Shown here: positions 1 to 10,185 of the stretch, piece by piece
Layout of the letters: each line of letters starts with the position of its first letter
How positions within the stretch are numbered: position 1 is the stretch's first letter
Source of the DNA: Photobacterium sanguinicancri
Lineage (GTDB): Bacteria > Pseudomonadota > Gammaproteobacteria > Enterobacterales > Vibrionaceae
Reading direction: 5' to 3'
DNA length: 64,000 nucleotides
NCBI RefSeq assembly: GCF_024346675.1
Contig: NZ_AP024850.1
Span: 3,534,001 to 3,598,000 of the forward strand
Program-made: the position numbers and the translations under genes
The notes under the pieces: model-generated
The model's database searches: none
What the model saw: only the letters and a program-made list of their open reading frames with translations
Told to the model about the DNA's origin: nothing

Positions 1-712
1 AGTGATGAATAACAATATCAGCCGCATTTGGAATATGTGCTTCAGCAACGATATTGGTCTCAGTTACAAGCTTATCGGCTTCATCTGTATCTACCGAAGC
101 TGCCATATCACCAGAATCATCAACATCTGCGTTATCAAGATCTGCCGTCGCAATAATGGGGGCATTTTGAGCCAATAGCCAACTACCTAACCAACTTGCT
201 TCCGCGGCTACACCTTGTGTTTCTGATTGACGAACCAGCCACTGTTCGTCCAACTGCGCAGCACAATAACCCTGCTCAAAAAGCGGTAAACATAAAGCAT
301 CGGGTAGGAGTTTTTTCACTTCCATACCGGCATCATTAAGCGCTGTAAGCCATGCTTGCATACGTTTATGTTCAACAACCGCAACATGGGCAATATCCCC
401 GTCACGTTTCAGTAGGTGCACATGCAAGGCATCGATATCTTGTGCTAACTCTTCTTCAAGTAAGAAGGGCAGGACAGCAGCTAATTGACGGCCACTTCCG
501 GTAGGAATCGCAACTTGGGTTAGCAAAATATCTTGTGCAGGTGCCAACGCCAGCACTTGGCGCTGTGCTGCATAATCAGCTAATTCATTTAACTGGGTCA
601 TATCACTTAGCTGCCCTGAAGCAATCACTTCATTCTGCTGTGACGACCACACCAACCAATGTACAGGTTGGTCAGGACGGCTACTTAGCCTGATTGTCAG
701 CAACTCGCTCAC
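1..712 (-). CDS. gspL: Type II secretion inner-membrane protein GspL, N-terminal part (cut by window edge)
   Basis: This is the cytoplasmic, actin-fold-like part of GspL (EpsL in Vibrio), which anchors the GspE ATPase to the inner-membrane platform. The minus-strand reading begins with GTG at 712 (SELLTIRLSSRPDQPVHWLV) and stays open for 237 codons to the window edge. The transmembrane helix and periplasmic ferredoxin-like domain would lie outside the window. The start lies 32 bases inside the end of gspK, typical of translational coupling in this operon. Identity rests on operon position after gspK and on the general GspL N-terminal pattern; the frame is clear of stops. Confidence 0.88.
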   Translation of the reverse strand, partial: MSELLTIRLSSRPDQPVHWLVWSSQQNEVIASGQLSDMTQLNELADYAAQRQVLALAPAQDILLTQVAIPTGSGRQLAAVLPFLLEEELAQDIDALHVHLLKRDGDIAHVAVVEHKRMQAWLTALNDAGMEVKKLLPDALCLPLFEQGYCAAQLDEQWLVRQSETQGVAAEASWLGSWLLAQNAPIIATADLDNADVDDSGDMAASVDTDEADKLVTETNIVAEAHIPNAADIVIHH

Positions 713-1712
713 TGATTCCTCCATAACGGCGACGTACAACCGTCACCTGTTTTTGTTCGTCACGTTTAAGCAAGGCCACGACGCGAACTCGGGCGCGATC
801 CACTAGGATCTCAGCATCCAGCTGAAAGTAGTCGCTTTTAATATCAATATGTTCTTTCGCTTTAGACTGCGTCGCACCATCGATACGAGCAATCACCCCT
901 TCAGCAAAAAAATCATCTACATTTTGCCAGCCATCATAAGGGCGATTGGATAATAATGTCTTAGCGTCAGACACCGATAATTCAGGGGTGAATAACGCAG
1001 CAAGTAGCGCAGCATTATTTTCGCTAACGGTATTCACATTCAATTTGAACGTATCAACGGGTAATGCACAGACAGCACCCTTTACTTGGTTAAAGGCTTT
1101 CGCTGTTACTCCGTTAACGGCTCTTAGCTCACTCACATCTGCTATAAAATGATTAGCAGGCAAGTATGCCGGTTTAAAGCCTTCGTAGGTGCTATCTTCC
1201 GCCCCGAAGGCGGATTGTACTGTGTCATCGGGGTCGACGAATTCCCATGTCGATTCCGCTATCACTTCAGCTTCATAGCTTTCAATTCCCGATTCTTCCA
1301 ATAATGCTTGTAGTACTTTAATCAAATAGGGTTTGGTACTGCGATCAGCTTCAGGCGCTACCGACGACAAGGCATTAAGGTTAAAACACGCTTGGCGATC
1401 GAGAATATCACCCACAGCATCACCACCTTCGAGTGGGTAACGCTGACCTTTGGTTGCCCATGCCTGACTTAAATTCACCGTATCGCTATCATCAATCCCT
1501 TCTTTGATGGCGACTTTTGCCAATGCTTCCAATCCCACGCTGTACCAATACGCTTGCTGGTGCTGAATTTGATTTTCTACTCGATAGAAATTGTGGTGAA
1601 GACGCTCCGTCATTTGCACCGCCAACAAGGTCATCATGGCCAATAGCATCAATACAACAATTAATGCGACACCGCCCTGTTTGCCTTTCGGTGATTTCAT
1701 GCGAAGACTCAT
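681..1712 (-). CDS. gspK: Type II secretion minor pseudopilin GspK
   Basis: GspK is the large minor pseudopilin that caps the tip of the type II secretion pseudopilus with GspI and GspJ. It has 343 residues, the family length. The N-terminus carries a prepilin-like cleavage site and hydrophobic helix (KQGGVALIVVLMLLAMM). The +5 glutamate present in other pseudopilins is replaced by a hydrophobic residue, which is the hallmark of GspK. The rest is an alpha-helical insert plus an SAM-like region as in EpsK. Its ATG overlaps the gspJ stop by four bases (ATGA). Confidence 0.95.
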   Translation of the reverse strand: MSLRMKSPKGKQGGVALIVVLMLLAMMTLLAVQMTERLHHNFYRVENQIQHQQAYWYSVGLEALAKVAIKEGIDDSDTVNLSQAWATKGQRYPLEGGDAVGDILDRQACFNLNALSSVAPEADRSTKPYLIKVLQALLEESGIESYEAEVIAESTWEFVDPDDTVQSAFGAEDSTYEGFKPAYLPANHFIADVSELRAVNGVTAKAFNQVKGAVCALPVDTFKLNVNTVSENNAALLAALFTPELSVSDAKTLLSNRPYDGWQNVDDFFAEGVIARIDGATQSKAKEHIDIKSDYFQLDAEILVDRARVRVVALLKRDEQKQVTVVRRRYGGISERVADNQAK

Positions 1713-2377
1713 TGGTTATCATCCTCGCTATTGGTTTGCGCTAAGCCTGACTGTGGCACCAAATATACGCGCTCAATCTCGCCTCTGTCTTTTAACGTCA
1801 ACCGCACTTCAATACCTTGCGGTAAGCTACCTGCTTGTTCCCATTTATCAGTCCACTTTTTATCAGCAAAAAAACGAAACGACAGCGCAGTCACATCGGC
1901 CAATACCTCACGAACCAGCGGTTCTGCACCCGCGACATTGTCTGGGTAGCGAAACCACACTCGCTCTAGCTTATCGTCGATAACACGATAACCAACGCGC
2001 ACGACTTCACCCCGTGGAAACATTTGCTGTGGGTTTTGCCACCCAAGGCGCGTAAACATGATCCCTTCGCTGGCGGAATCCAGCACATACTCACCCGCTA
2101 ACAAATATTTATCACTTGGCTTCTCACCCTGGCTACGGGTTTTACGGGCAACGATTTGACGAAAGTCGTTATCCATCATCACACTCATACGCTGGATTGC
2201 TTTAAGCCGCGCGTTGTGATCGCGAGATTGCTCATCGCTGCGCTGGACACCATTTAGTACTTGGTACGCTGATAAACTCAACATCGCAAAAACGGCGATA
2301 GCCACCAGCACTTCAAGAAGTGTAAAACCTTGCTGAAAATGGGATGAGCGACAAGGGGCTTGTTTAGTTGGCAACAT
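1709..2377 (-). CDS. gspJ: Type II secretion minor pseudopilin GspJ
   Basis: GspJ is a minor pseudopilin of the tip complex. It has 222 residues with a class III prepilin signal: a basic leader, then G-FTLLEVLVAIAVFAML, in which the Gly is the peptidase cleavage site, Phe is N-methylated and Glu5 is retained. The globular domain contains the DFRQIVAR-type segment common in GspJ. It overlaps gspI by 14 bases upstream and gspK by four bases downstream, so the group is translated as a tightly coupled set. Confidence 0.95.
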   Translation of the reverse strand: MLPTKQAPCRSSHFQQGFTLLEVLVAIAVFAMLSLSAYQVLNGVQRSDEQSRDHNARLKAIQRMSVMMDNDFRQIVARKTRSQGEKPSDKYLLAGEYVLDSASEGIMFTRLGWQNPQQMFPRGEVVRVGYRVIDDKLERVWFRYPDNVAGAEPLVREVLADVTALSFRFFADKKWTDKWEQAGSLPQGIEVRLTLKDRGEIERVYLVPQSGLAQTNSEDDNQ

Positions 2378-2723
2378 ACGTTCTCACTGTCACTACTGAT
2401 TGCTTACGGTCTTTATCTGTCGCAACAACCATTTCTAACTGTCGTAGGTAGCCGTCTGTTGTTTTGGTACTTGATACTGTCCAATACCATTTGCGGCCTG
2501 CAAATTCACTTTCCCCACGCTTACTCGATGTCGGGATCTTGCCACTCAGCTGTAAACGGGCTAATTCATTATCCGCCACCATGGCGGCGAAGGTTTTCTC
2601 TTCCAGATAGCCCATGGTATTAATATGCTGAGTGACCGCTTTCATCACACTCAACGCAGCTGTTGCAAACACCGCGAGTGCCACTAGCACTTCAAGTAAC
2701 GTCATCCCGCGTTGGGTCTTCAT
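2364..2723 (-). CDS. gspI: Type II secretion minor pseudopilin GspI
   Basis: GspI is a small minor pseudopilin (119 residues, normal length) that nucleates the pseudopilus tip with GspJ and GspK. The prepilin motif is QRG-MTLLEVLVALAVF, with methionine rather than phenylalanine at +1, as usual for GspI. The start overlaps the gspH stop by four bases. Confidence 0.95.
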   Translation of the reverse strand: MKTQRGMTLLEVLVALAVFATAALSVMKAVTQHINTMGYLEEKTFAAMVADNELARLQLSGKIPTSSKRGESEFAGRKWYWTVSSTKTTDGYLRQLEMVVATDKDRKQSVVTVRTYVAN

Positions 2724-3307
2724 CGACGTGATTTCCTTTCTGGCATTTCTTCACCAGGTGCTAATAAATACAGCTCTCCAAGTTCGTCTGCGCGCACTTG
2801 CCAAAATTCATTCTCGCCGTCGATCTCAAACGCTAAGCTAAACGGGGTGTACTCCCCACTAGCCATAACAATCAATTGCGGCGGCTTTATTTTCTTCTTA
2901 TCAGTTTGGTCAGCAAACAAGTCTTCATCGAATAAAGAGCCAGGCTTAAACAAGCGATCATTGTCTTGCCATGCATAGCCACCTAATTCAACTTCCAGCG
3001 TGATGTCATCCCCCACTTCAACCTCACTGAAATAGCGAGATTCTTTCATGGGCTGCCACTCTGTACCTGTTAGCTCAAGAAACTGATAACGGTGGCGCTC
3101 AATGCGAATACCGAAATCCGTTCCGTTAAGCAGTGCATCTTCACCAAGAAGCTGCACTAGTTGAAAGAAACGCGCCGCCTCTTCTTTCGCCTTATCATCA
3201 TGACGCTCAGGGAGAGTCGCAATCACGGCCACAGCACTGCTTGCTAACAGCACCAGTACCAACATGATTTCAATCAGCGTAAAGCCCGCAGCACGTTTCA
3301 TCATCAT
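2720..3307 (-). CDS. gspH: Type II secretion minor pseudopilin GspH
   Basis: GspH joins the pseudopilin tip to the GspG fibre. It has 195 residues, with the prepilin motif AAG-FTLIEIMLVLVLLASS followed by a basic and acidic helix and a beta-rich domain. It starts 23 bases after gspG and ends in a four-base overlap with gspI. Three consecutive Met codons precede the leader, so the exact initiator among them is uncertain by one or two codons. Confidence 0.94.
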   Translation of the reverse strand: MMMKRAAGFTLIEIMLVLVLLASSAVAVIATLPERHDDKAKEEAARFFQLVQLLGEDALLNGTDFGIRIERHRYQFLELTGTEWQPMKESRYFSEVEVGDDITLEVELGGYAWQDNDRLFKPGSLFDEDLFADQTDKKKIKPPQLIVMASGEYTPFSLAFEIDGENEFWQVRADELGELYLLAPGEEMPERKSRR

Positions 3308-3330
3308 TCTTTTACCAACATCGCTCAGAC

Positions 3331-3765
3331 TTAAAAGTCCAGCATGTTCCAGTTACCGATGTCAGTATTCACTTCTTCACCGCCTTCTTGACCATCAGCA
3401 CCTAAGCTGAAGATATCAACCGCGCCATGCTCACCTGGCATCACGTAATTGTACTCATTGCCCCAAGGGTCATTAGGTAGTCGCTTGATGTAACCGCCGT
3501 TACGGTAGTTACGCGGCTCTGGACTTGAAGACGGCTTAGACACTAACGCATCAAGACCTTGGTCTGTCGTTGGGTAAACACTGTTATCCAACTTATACAT
3601 ATCCAATGCTTGCTCTAAAGCACTAATATCCGTTACCACTTTCTGTTGGTCGGCTTTTTCTTTGTTACCTAGTAAGTTAGGTACGACTAAACTTGCCAGC
3701 ACCCCTAGGATCACAATCACGACCATAACTTCGAGCAGCGTAAAGCCACGTTGTTTGCGTTGCAT
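3331..3765 (-). CDS. gspG: Type II secretion major pseudopilin GspG
   Basis: GspG is the major pseudopilin that polymerises into the periplasmic piston. The prepilin motif QRG-FTLLEVMVVIVILG is near residues 6-20, followed by the conserved VVPNLLGNKEKADQQK helix and the calcium-binding C-terminal region (SLGADGQEGGE). The frame is open from a TTG at 3780, but that codon lies inside the Shine-Dalgarno GGAGGT; the ATG at 3765 sits nine bases downstream of the GGAGGT and gives 144 residues, the family length. Confidence 0.96.
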   Translation of the reverse strand: MQRKQRGFTLLEVMVVIVILGVLASLVVPNLLGNKEKADQQKVVTDISALEQALDMYKLDNSVYPTTDQGLDALVSKPSSSPEPRNYRNGGYIKRLPNDPWGNEYNYVMPGEHGAVDIFSLGADGQEGGEEVNTDIGNWNMLDF

Positions 3766-3785
3766 TAACTTAACCTCCAAAAGAA

Positions 3786-5006
3786 TTACATTCCGACCAT
3801 ATTATTGAGTTCAATGATCGGCATTAAAGTAGCGATAACGATGAACATGACAATGCCTGCCATCGCTACAATTAATAGGGGTTCAAATACCCCTAGCGCC
3901 ATATTGACGAGGGATTCAAAGTCACGGTCTTGGTTATCCGCCGACCGTGTGAGCATCTGTTCTAACTCACCACTGCGCTCACCACTGGCAATCATGTGTA
4001 ACATCATGGGTGGGAATAGCTTGGTTTGCTCAAGGGCGATACGTAACGTTGACCCTTCACGCACTTTGTCTGACGCCTCCAGAATTTGTTGATTAACCCA
4101 AGTATTGGTCATCACATCAGAAGCCACCTTCATTCCGTCCAGCAATGGAATGGCGCTAGAGGTACAAATAGACAAGGTACGCGCAAAACGAGAGGTGTTT
4201 AACCCACGAGCCACTTTTCCTATCACCGGGATATTCAGTACCCAGCGATCCCAGCGTAATCTGAAATCAGGCCTCTTCAATGCGGTTTTAATACCCATAA
4301 CGATGGCAATGATGACAATCACCACCACGATGCCCCAATTCTGCACAAAGTCACTGGCAACAAGTAAGACTTCGGTAATACCCGGTAACTGCTGACCCAT
4401 CTGCACAAATTGATCGACAATTTTCGGAACCACTGTCGCCAACAAGAAAGCCACCACAGACACGGCCACCAACGTTAGCATGGTAGGGTAAATCATCGCT
4501 TGTTGTAGCTTACTGCGCATTTGCTGACGATTTTCAGTGTAATCCGCCAAGCGATTCAACACCGTATCGAGGTGCCCTGATTTTTCACCTGCCGCCACCA
4601 TGGCACGGAATAACTGATCAAACACATGCGGGTATTCCGCCATACTGTCAGATAAGGTGTAACCTTCAACAACACGCGAACGCACCGCTAATAGCATATT
4701 CTTCAATCGTGGCTTTTCACTTTGCTCTGCCACCGCTTTTAAACACTCTTCTAGCGGCATCCCCGCTTGTACTAAAGTGGCTAACTGGCGGGTGATCAGA
4801 GACAAGTCATGCGTGCTAATACCACGGCGAAAAGAAAAACTACTGCTCGCTTTTTTCTTTTCTCGCTCATTGGTTTGCACCACTTCGGTGGCCATCAAAC
4901 CTTTTTCACGCAATTGCTGGCGTACTTGGCGGGCATTATCCCCTTCCAAGACCCCTTTTTTCTGTCGGCCCTTAGTATCAAGCGCTTTATATTCAAATGC
5001 CGCCAT
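3786..5006 (-). CDS. gspF: Type II secretion inner-membrane platform protein GspF
   Basis: GspF is the polytopic platform protein that couples the GspE ATPase to the pseudopilus. It has 406 residues with two homologous T2SSF domains: cytoplasmic segments followed by membrane helices near 170-195, 220-240 and 370-395. The motif LFRAMVAAGEKSGHLDTVL and its repeat LHMIASGERSGELEQML mark the duplicated domains. It begins at the last base of gspE (overlap of one base) and ends 20 bases before gspG. Confidence 0.96.
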   Translation of the reverse strand: MAAFEYKALDTKGRQKKGVLEGDNARQVRQQLREKGLMATEVVQTNEREKKKASSSFSFRRGISTHDLSLITRQLATLVQAGMPLEECLKAVAEQSEKPRLKNMLLAVRSRVVEGYTLSDSMAEYPHVFDQLFRAMVAAGEKSGHLDTVLNRLADYTENRQQMRSKLQQAMIYPTMLTLVAVSVVAFLLATVVPKIVDQFVQMGQQLPGITEVLLVASDFVQNWGIVVVIVIIAIVMGIKTALKRPDFRLRWDRWVLNIPVIGKVARGLNTSRFARTLSICTSSAIPLLDGMKVASDVMTNTWVNQQILEASDKVREGSTLRIALEQTKLFPPMMLHMIASGERSGELEQMLTRSADNQDRDFESLVNMALGVFEPLLIVAMAGIVMFIVIATLMPIIELNNMVGM

Positions 5007-6499
5007 TAGCTTTCCTTGGTTACTCGCATGACTTCTTCAAGCGTAGTAATTCCTAGGCGTACTTTCGATAGGCCATCATCACGAATGCTTGGCGTGTATT
5101 CTCGTACTGCACGTTCAATCGCTTGTTCACCGGCTTCACCGTGAATAAGTTCTTGTACTCGATCATCAATTAATAATAATTCATGAATACCTGTACGCCC
5201 TCGGTAACCTTTATTATTACAGTGCTCACAACCAACAGGGTGGTACAGGGTTAATGATTCCTGCTCTGGCACATTAAACAGCTTTTTCTGTTCCGCATTC
5301 GCTTCGTACGGGTCACGACACTCCTTGCACAAGGTACGCACTAAACGTTGCGCTAACACGCCCAATAGCGACGATGACACTAAGAATGGTTCAATCCCCA
5401 TATCGCGTAAGCGGGTGATTGCACCTACCGCCGTGTTGGTGTGCAACGTAGACATCACCATATGGCCCGTTAACGATGCCTGAACGGCAATTGCGGCAGT
5501 TTCTAAGTCTCGAACCTCACCAATCATCACCACATCAGGATCTTGACGCAAGATGGCACGAAGCCCCCGAGCAAAAGTCATATCGACTTTGGTATTCACT
5601 TGGGTTTGACCAATCCCATCGATATCAAATTCAATCGGGTCTTCCACCGTCAGAATATTGCGCTCTTGGCTGTTAAGCTCTTGCAAGCCTGCGTATAAGG
5701 TCGTGGATTTACCCGAACCTGTAGGGCCTGTTACCAAGATAATGCCATGCGGCCGATCGATGATTTTACGGAAATTAGCATGGTTAGCAGCGGTCATACC
5801 CAAGCTATGTAAATCAAGGCGGGTCGCATTCTTGTCCAATAGACGTAATACCACGCGCTCGCCATGAGACGACGGCATAGTCGAAACTCGGACATCCACG
5901 GCTCGGCCACCGATACGCAGAGAGATACGACCATCTTGTGGTACGCGTTTTTCAGCGATATCAAGTTTCGCCATAACCTTGATCCGCGAAACAAGTAGCG
6001 GTGCCAGTTTACGGCTTGGCTGTAGTACCTCACGTAACACGCCATCAATCCGAAAACGGATCGACAGCACTTTTTCAAAGGTTTCGATATGAATATCTGA
6101 CGCAGCTTCTTTGATGGCTTCCGCTAACATGGCATTGATCAATTTAATGATCGGCGCATCATCTTCGGATTCAAGCAAATCTTCAGTTTCAGGTAAATCT
6201 TCTGCTAATGAGAAGAAATCATCATCAGAGCCTAAATCTTCCATCAATTGACGCGCTTCTGAAGAGTCACGTTGGTACGCTTCTGTCAGCTTCAATTCAA
6301 AGGCTTTCGCATCCAGTGCTACGGGAGTAAACCCCCGCGCAGCAACACGGCGCACTTCAGCCAACACAGTGGCAGATAGCGTGCCTGAATACAGTAATAG
6401 CCAACCTTCTTCACTCGCTTCAAGCACCACTTTATGGCGCTTAGCAAACGAAAAAGGTAAACGAAAGTACGGCTGCGTATCAGCAGCAAAGGTACTCAT
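5006..6499 (-). CDS. gspE: Type II secretion ATPase GspE
   Basis: GspE is the hexameric secretion ATPase on the cytoplasmic face of the platform. Of 497 residues, the N-terminal region binds GspL, the Walker A motif GPTGSGKST lies near 258-266, the Walker B region includes [12 protein letters not shown], and a tetracysteine zinc site (CKEC...CEHC) lies near 395-430. All catalytic motifs are intact. The ATG is coupled to the gspD stop by a one-base overlap. Confidence 0.97.
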   Translation of the reverse strand: MSTFAADTQPYFRLPFSFAKRHKVVLEASEEGWLLLYSGTLSATVLAEVRRVAARGFTPVALDAKAFELKLTEAYQRDSSEARQLMEDLGSDDDFFSLAEDLPETEDLLESEDDAPIIKLINAMLAEAIKEAASDIHIETFEKVLSIRFRIDGVLREVLQPSRKLAPLLVSRIKVMAKLDIAEKRVPQDGRISLRIGGRAVDVRVSTMPSSHGERVVLRLLDKNATRLDLHSLGMTAANHANFRKIIDRPHGIILVTGPTGSGKSTTLYAGLQELNSQERNILTVEDPIEFDIDGIGQTQVNTKVDMTFARGLRAILRQDPDVVMIGEVRDLETAAIAVQASLTGHMVMSTLHTNTAVGAITRLRDMGIEPFLVSSSLLGVLAQRLVRTLCKECRDPYEANAEQKKLFNVPEQESLTLYHPVGCEHCNNKGYRGRTGIHELLLIDDRVQELIHGEAGEQAIERAVREYTPSIRDDGLSKVRLGITTLEEVMRVTKES

Positions 6500-8523
6500 T
6501 ACTGCTTCTCCAACTGCGCCACAAATGCACGTACTTCAGCAGGCAAAGCAATGTCTTCGCCATATTTTGGTATCACTGGAATTTGTGTATTCGGCATCAA
6601 CTTCAAGCCTTGATCGGCTTTATACAGTTGCTCTGCTCGGATGTAGTTGTATTTACGTTGAGTAATACCATCAGCGGTCACACCATCACGGATAATGGTT
6701 GGTTTAATAAAGACCATCAAATTGGTTTTACTGGTGGTGGTATTGGTCGATTTGAACAAATACCCTAAGACAGGAATATCGCCCAAGATTGGAATTTTTG
6801 ATTCACTCTCTTTGGTCTCTTCGTTAATCAAACCGCCTAAAGCAAGCATCTGACCATCTTGTACCAACACCGAGGTATTCAGCTGACGCTTAGCAAAACG
6901 GACATCGACTGCGCCATTAGCACCTAAGACACTCGAGACTTCTTGCTCGATTTTCAGTTGAACCGAATCACCTTCGTTGATCTGTGGCGTCACGTTCAGT
7001 TTGACACCCACTTCTTTACGTTCGATGGTTTGGAATGGGTTGTCATTATTCGAACTTGAAGCGGAGCCCGTAACAACAGGCACTTCCTCACCAACAATGA
7101 ATGACGCTTCGCCGTTATCCATCACGGTAATACTCGGGCTAGATAGAATGTTTGAGTTACTGTCGGTTGATACCGCATTGACCAACATAGTCCAGTCACC
7201 CAATACAATCCCCATCATGGCACCATTAACACCACCAAGAGCTTTACCCAAGGTGCTGTAGTCACCGTTTTTATCTGGTGTCGTGGTTGTAACTGTACCC
7301 GTAGAGTTAACCGTGGTGGTGGTTGACCCTTTGATATCTTCGGCTTCTTTCAAACCAATCGCGTATTGTGAAATCGGTACGCCAGAGTTAGCAAATTGCA
7401 CCACGCCACCTTGCTCAGACCCCCATTGCACACCGAAGTTAACACCGTCACCTTCTGAGATTTCAACAATCATGGCTTCAATCAGTACCTGAGCACGACG
7501 AATATCCAGCTGAGCGATCACATTCTCTAGGGCACGCATCACATCAGGCGGCGCGGTCAGAACTAAGGCATTGGTATCCGCATGAGCAGATATCATCACT
7601 GTATCTTTACTTGATGACGAACCGCCTTTCGCACTGTTACCTTTTTTTTCTGACTGGATATTGTCAGATACACCTTTAAGTACATCGACCATCTCTTCTG
7701 CATTGGCATATTTTAAATACACCACGCGGTTATTACCCGATGAGGCCATCTCTTTATCAAGCTGACGGATCAAGCGCTTTAAGCGCGCGCGTACTTTAGG
7801 GTCACCAGATAAAAGGACTGAGTTGGTTCTATCATCTGCCACTAATTTAGGCTGAAGAAAACTTGGGGTGGCTTTAGCGTCGGCCGTTTTATTTAACGCT
7901 TCAACAATACGCACCATTTCAGCAGCAGAAGCATTATTGAGTTCCACTACATCGATATCTTTATCACCTGCACGGTCTACACGCTCGATGATTTCCGCTA
8001 AGCGATTCACCACCGCGGCACGACCCGTGATCATAATGATATTCGCAGGATCGTAATGCACGACGTTACCCGCCCCGGCATTATCATTCAGCTGGCGTAG
8101 TAGCGGCGACAGTTCACGTACCGAAACATTACGTACCGCAATAACACGAGTAACAACCGCATCACCCGTTACTCCGTCTTTGCCATCTACAACGGGAATG
8201 GCTGAAATCTTGGCGTCTTTATCACGAATAACTTTAAGAACACCGTTCTCCATCTCAACCACAGCAAAACCGTAGACTTCCAATACATTTAAGAAGAATT
8301 GATAATACTGTTCATCATTAAGCAAGTCGTAACTACGCACATTGACTTGTCCACGAACCGCAGGATCAACAATGATAGTCTTTTCAAGGTTCCGTCCAAC
8401 TATGTTGATGAACTCTTGAATATCAGTACCTTTAAAACTGGCGCTGAATTCACTGGCTGATACGGTGCCACATAGCAAACTACCAAGTAGCAGCCAAGCG
8501 CGCTTATTCATCCATCTTTTCAC
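6499..8523 (-). CDS. gspD: Type II secretion secretin GspD
   Basis: GspD forms the outer-membrane secretin channel. A signal peptide (hydrophobic core [11 protein letters not shown], cleavage near SASE-FSAS) is followed by N0 ([20 protein letters not shown]), N1-N3 repeats and the C-terminal secretin domain (VPVVTGS gate region; [12 protein letters not shown]). The frame extends to an ATG at 8547, but the AGGAG Shine-Dalgarno lies between that ATG and a GTG at 8523. The GTG version (MKRWMNKR...) gives 674 residues and resembles the N-terminus I recall for Vibrio EpsD. Confidence in the function is very high and in the start is moderate to high. Confidence 0.96.
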   Translation of the reverse strand: MKRWMNKRAWLLLGSLLCGTVSASEFSASFKGTDIQEFINIVGRNLEKTIIVDPAVRGQVNVRSYDLLNDEQYYQFFLNVLEVYGFAVVEMENGVLKVIRDKDAKISAIPVVDGKDGVTGDAVVTRVIAVRNVSVRELSPLLRQLNDNAGAGNVVHYDPANIIMITGRAAVVNRLAEIIERVDRAGDKDIDVVELNNASAAEMVRIVEALNKTADAKATPSFLQPKLVADDRTNSVLLSGDPKVRARLKRLIRQLDKEMASSGNNRVVYLKYANAEEMVDVLKGVSDNIQSEKKGNSAKGGSSSSKDTVMISAHADTNALVLTAPPDVMRALENVIAQLDIRRAQVLIEAMIVEISEGDGVNFGVQWGSEQGGVVQFANSGVPISQYAIGLKEAEDIKGSTTTTVNSTGTVTTTTPDKNGDYSTLGKALGGVNGAMMGIVLGDWTMLVNAVSTDSNSNILSSPSITVMDNGEASFIVGEEVPVVTGSASSSNNDNPFQTIERKEVGVKLNVTPQINEGDSVQLKIEQEVSSVLGANGAVDVRFAKRQLNTSVLVQDGQMLALGGLINEETKESESKIPILGDIPVLGYLFKSTNTTTSKTNLMVFIKPTIIRDGVTADGITQRKYNYIRAEQLYKADQGLKLMPNTQIPVIPKYGEDIALPAEVRAFVAQLEKQ

Positions 8524-8561
8524 TAATCTCTCCTGCGTATTACGCATGCTTGCTTTGGTTG

Positions 8562-9464
8562 CTACTGCAACTCAATATAAATATCGTGTAACTGACCTTC
8601 ACGCTCTACTGTCAAAGTAAAACTGGTCGCTTGAGATAGCTCAGTCCAGAGCTTCGCCATCACGGTTGGATCGGTTAAATCATTGCCATTTAAGCTAACG
8701 GCTAAATCATTGGCTTTTAAACCAACGGCGTCGAATAACACTCGCTCTTTACCAGGGTTAACGCGGTAACCTATCAGATCACCATCTTTTTTAACTTGAG
8801 AAAGGCGAATGTAACTAAAGAGGTTTTGCGGCTTATCGAGGATTTCTTGCTTAATCTTGCTCAGTTGCTCACCGGATACATTGCTTTGGCGATCTTTCGT
8901 TTGTGGCTTAGCTCGAGAAACAGGTGCAGCTCGTGACTGGGCTTTACCAAATTCCACACCATCAAGCATCAAAGTTTCATCTCGCCCGCTATTACGAATA
9001 ATGACACGATCCGCATACACAGCTTGCAATGTTGCACGCGTACCATCAATTGCTTCGCTCAAGCCGTAGGTGTTTTGTTTTCCCTGATGCGCGATAACAG
9101 CAAGAGTCGTTTTGGTCTGAGAGCTCGCAACAACCCCAACCAAACGTAAATTCAGCCGTGTTTGAGGGGCATCTTGCTTAACAGGTTCTTGTTTAACAAC
9201 TGCCGCACCTTGCTGATAGTTACCAAAAAGATTCATCGCAAGAATATCAGACACTTTTAAACCAGCTTGCTGACTGCTTGCCGATGCTTGAACTTGCGGT
9301 TGCCAACGTGAAACCGCCGTAGTGGGTTGTACCGCAGCCCAAATTAAACGCCCAAGGATCCATGCAAACATCACCACCAAAAGCCACGTTATACCGCGGG
9401 TTAATGTTTTTGTAGAAACGGGTCTTTTGTTGGGCAACATACCCAACCATTTTGATACAACCAT
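8562..9464 (-). CDS. gspC: Type II secretion protein GspC (secretin-platform linker)
   Basis: GspC is a bitopic inner-membrane protein that contacts the secretin in the periplasm and helps select substrates. It has 300 residues: a short cytoplasmic tail, a membrane helix near 26-46 (ITWLLVVMFAWILGRLIWAA), an HR domain near 80-175 and a C-terminal PDZ domain (GLKANDLAVSLNGNDLTDP). It is the promoter-proximal gene of the operon. The Shine-Dalgarno is weak; Met9 is an alternative start that would leave the membrane helix intact. Confidence 0.94.
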   Translation of the reverse strand: MVVSKWLGMLPNKRPVSTKTLTRGITWLLVVMFAWILGRLIWAAVQPTTAVSRWQPQVQASASSQQAGLKVSDILAMNLFGNYQQGAAVVKQEPVKQDAPQTRLNLRLVGVVASSQTKTTLAVIAHQGKQNTYGLSEAIDGTRATLQAVYADRVIIRNSGRDETLMLDGVEFGKAQSRAAPVSRAKPQTKDRQSNVSGEQLSKIKQEILDKPQNLFSYIRLSQVKKDGDLIGYRVNPGKERVLFDAVGLKANDLAVSLNGNDLTDPTVMAKLWTELSQATSFTLTVEREGQLHDIYIELQ

Positions 9465-9565
9465 ATAAAATCCGTATTGAGTTGTTTTATAAAGCTACGT
9501 TATATGTGTGACGGACGATACAGAATACTCTGAGACAGGACAGTACACAGCTATTCTTTGCATGA

Positions 9566-9600
9566 TCCACGTAATATACCAGAGCAGATCACGAAAAAAA
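9566..9600 (-). promoter_or_regulatory. Candidate promoter of the gsp operon
   Basis: On the minus strand an extended -10 element, TGGTATATT, has its hexamer at 9578-9573, with a T-rich, poorly matching -35 region about 17 bases upstream. It would give a leader of about 100 bases before gspC. The assignment is by pattern only, and other AT-rich hexamers exist in this spacer. Confidence 0.35.
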
Positions 9601-9654
9601 CACACTAGCTATCAATAGACTAGCCATTTAGGAGAATTAATTCCCATTTTAGCG

Positions 9655-9683
9655 TTGAAAACTCGATCATATATCACCATTTA
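9655..9683 (+). promoter_or_regulatory. Sigma-32-like promoter for hslR-hslO
   Basis: TTGAAA at 9655 and CACCATTTA at 9675, separated by 14 bases, resemble the heat-shock sigma factor consensus (CTTGAAA and CCCCATnT). The hslR and hslO homologues are heat-shock genes in Escherichia coli, so the placement 76 bases ahead of hslR makes sense. Only sequence similarity supports it. Confidence 0.42.
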
Positions 9684-9758
9684 CTTGTCTTAACCCACAG
9701 CTGACGCTATCGCAGTAATATGCTATTTTTAGCGCCAAATTTTGGTAAGGAGCACGTT

Positions 9759-10166
9759 GTGAGCAACCGTTCAAGCGCATCAGAAGATACCCAAGTTCGC
9801 CTAGATAAATGGCTTTGGGCTGCCCGTTTTTATAAAACACGCTCAATCGCCCGTAATATGGTTGATGGTGGCAAGGTGCATTACAACGGCCAACGTTCAA
9901 AGCCAAGCAAAGTGGTTGAACTTGGTGCTGAAGTTCGAATACGACAAGGTAATGAAGAAAAAACCATCGTTATCATTAAATTGTCGAGTGCTCGCCGCGG
10001 CGCTCCCGAAGCACAAACTTTGTATCAGGAAACAGAAGACAGCATTAAACAACGCGAAGAGCATGCTAAATTGCGTAAGCTCAACGCCTTTGATAATCCA
10101 AGTCCTGAGAAACGTCCTGATAAGAAACAACGACGCGATATAATTAAATTTAAGAGCAGTAACTAA
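9759..10166 (+). CDS. hslR: Ribosome-associated heat shock protein Hsp15
   Basis: Hsp15 binds stalled 50S subunits carrying peptidyl-tRNA and helps recycle them. The S4-type RNA-binding domain occupies about residues 9-70 ([37 protein letters not shown]), followed by a basic tail ([10 protein letters not shown]). The reading frame is open from 9720, but the AAGGAG at 9747-9752 points to the GTG at 9759, which yields 135 residues, close to the E. coli protein. It is followed 19 bases later by hslO. Confidence 0.94.
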   Translation: MSNRSSASEDTQVRLDKWLWAARFYKTRSIARNMVDGGKVHYNGQRSKPSKVVELGAEVRIRQGNEEKTIVIIKLSSARRGAPEAQTLYQETEDSIKQREEHAKLRKLNAFDNPSPEKRPDKKQRRDIIKFKSSN

Positions 10167-10185
10167 ATTACCTGCTGGAGAAGAC

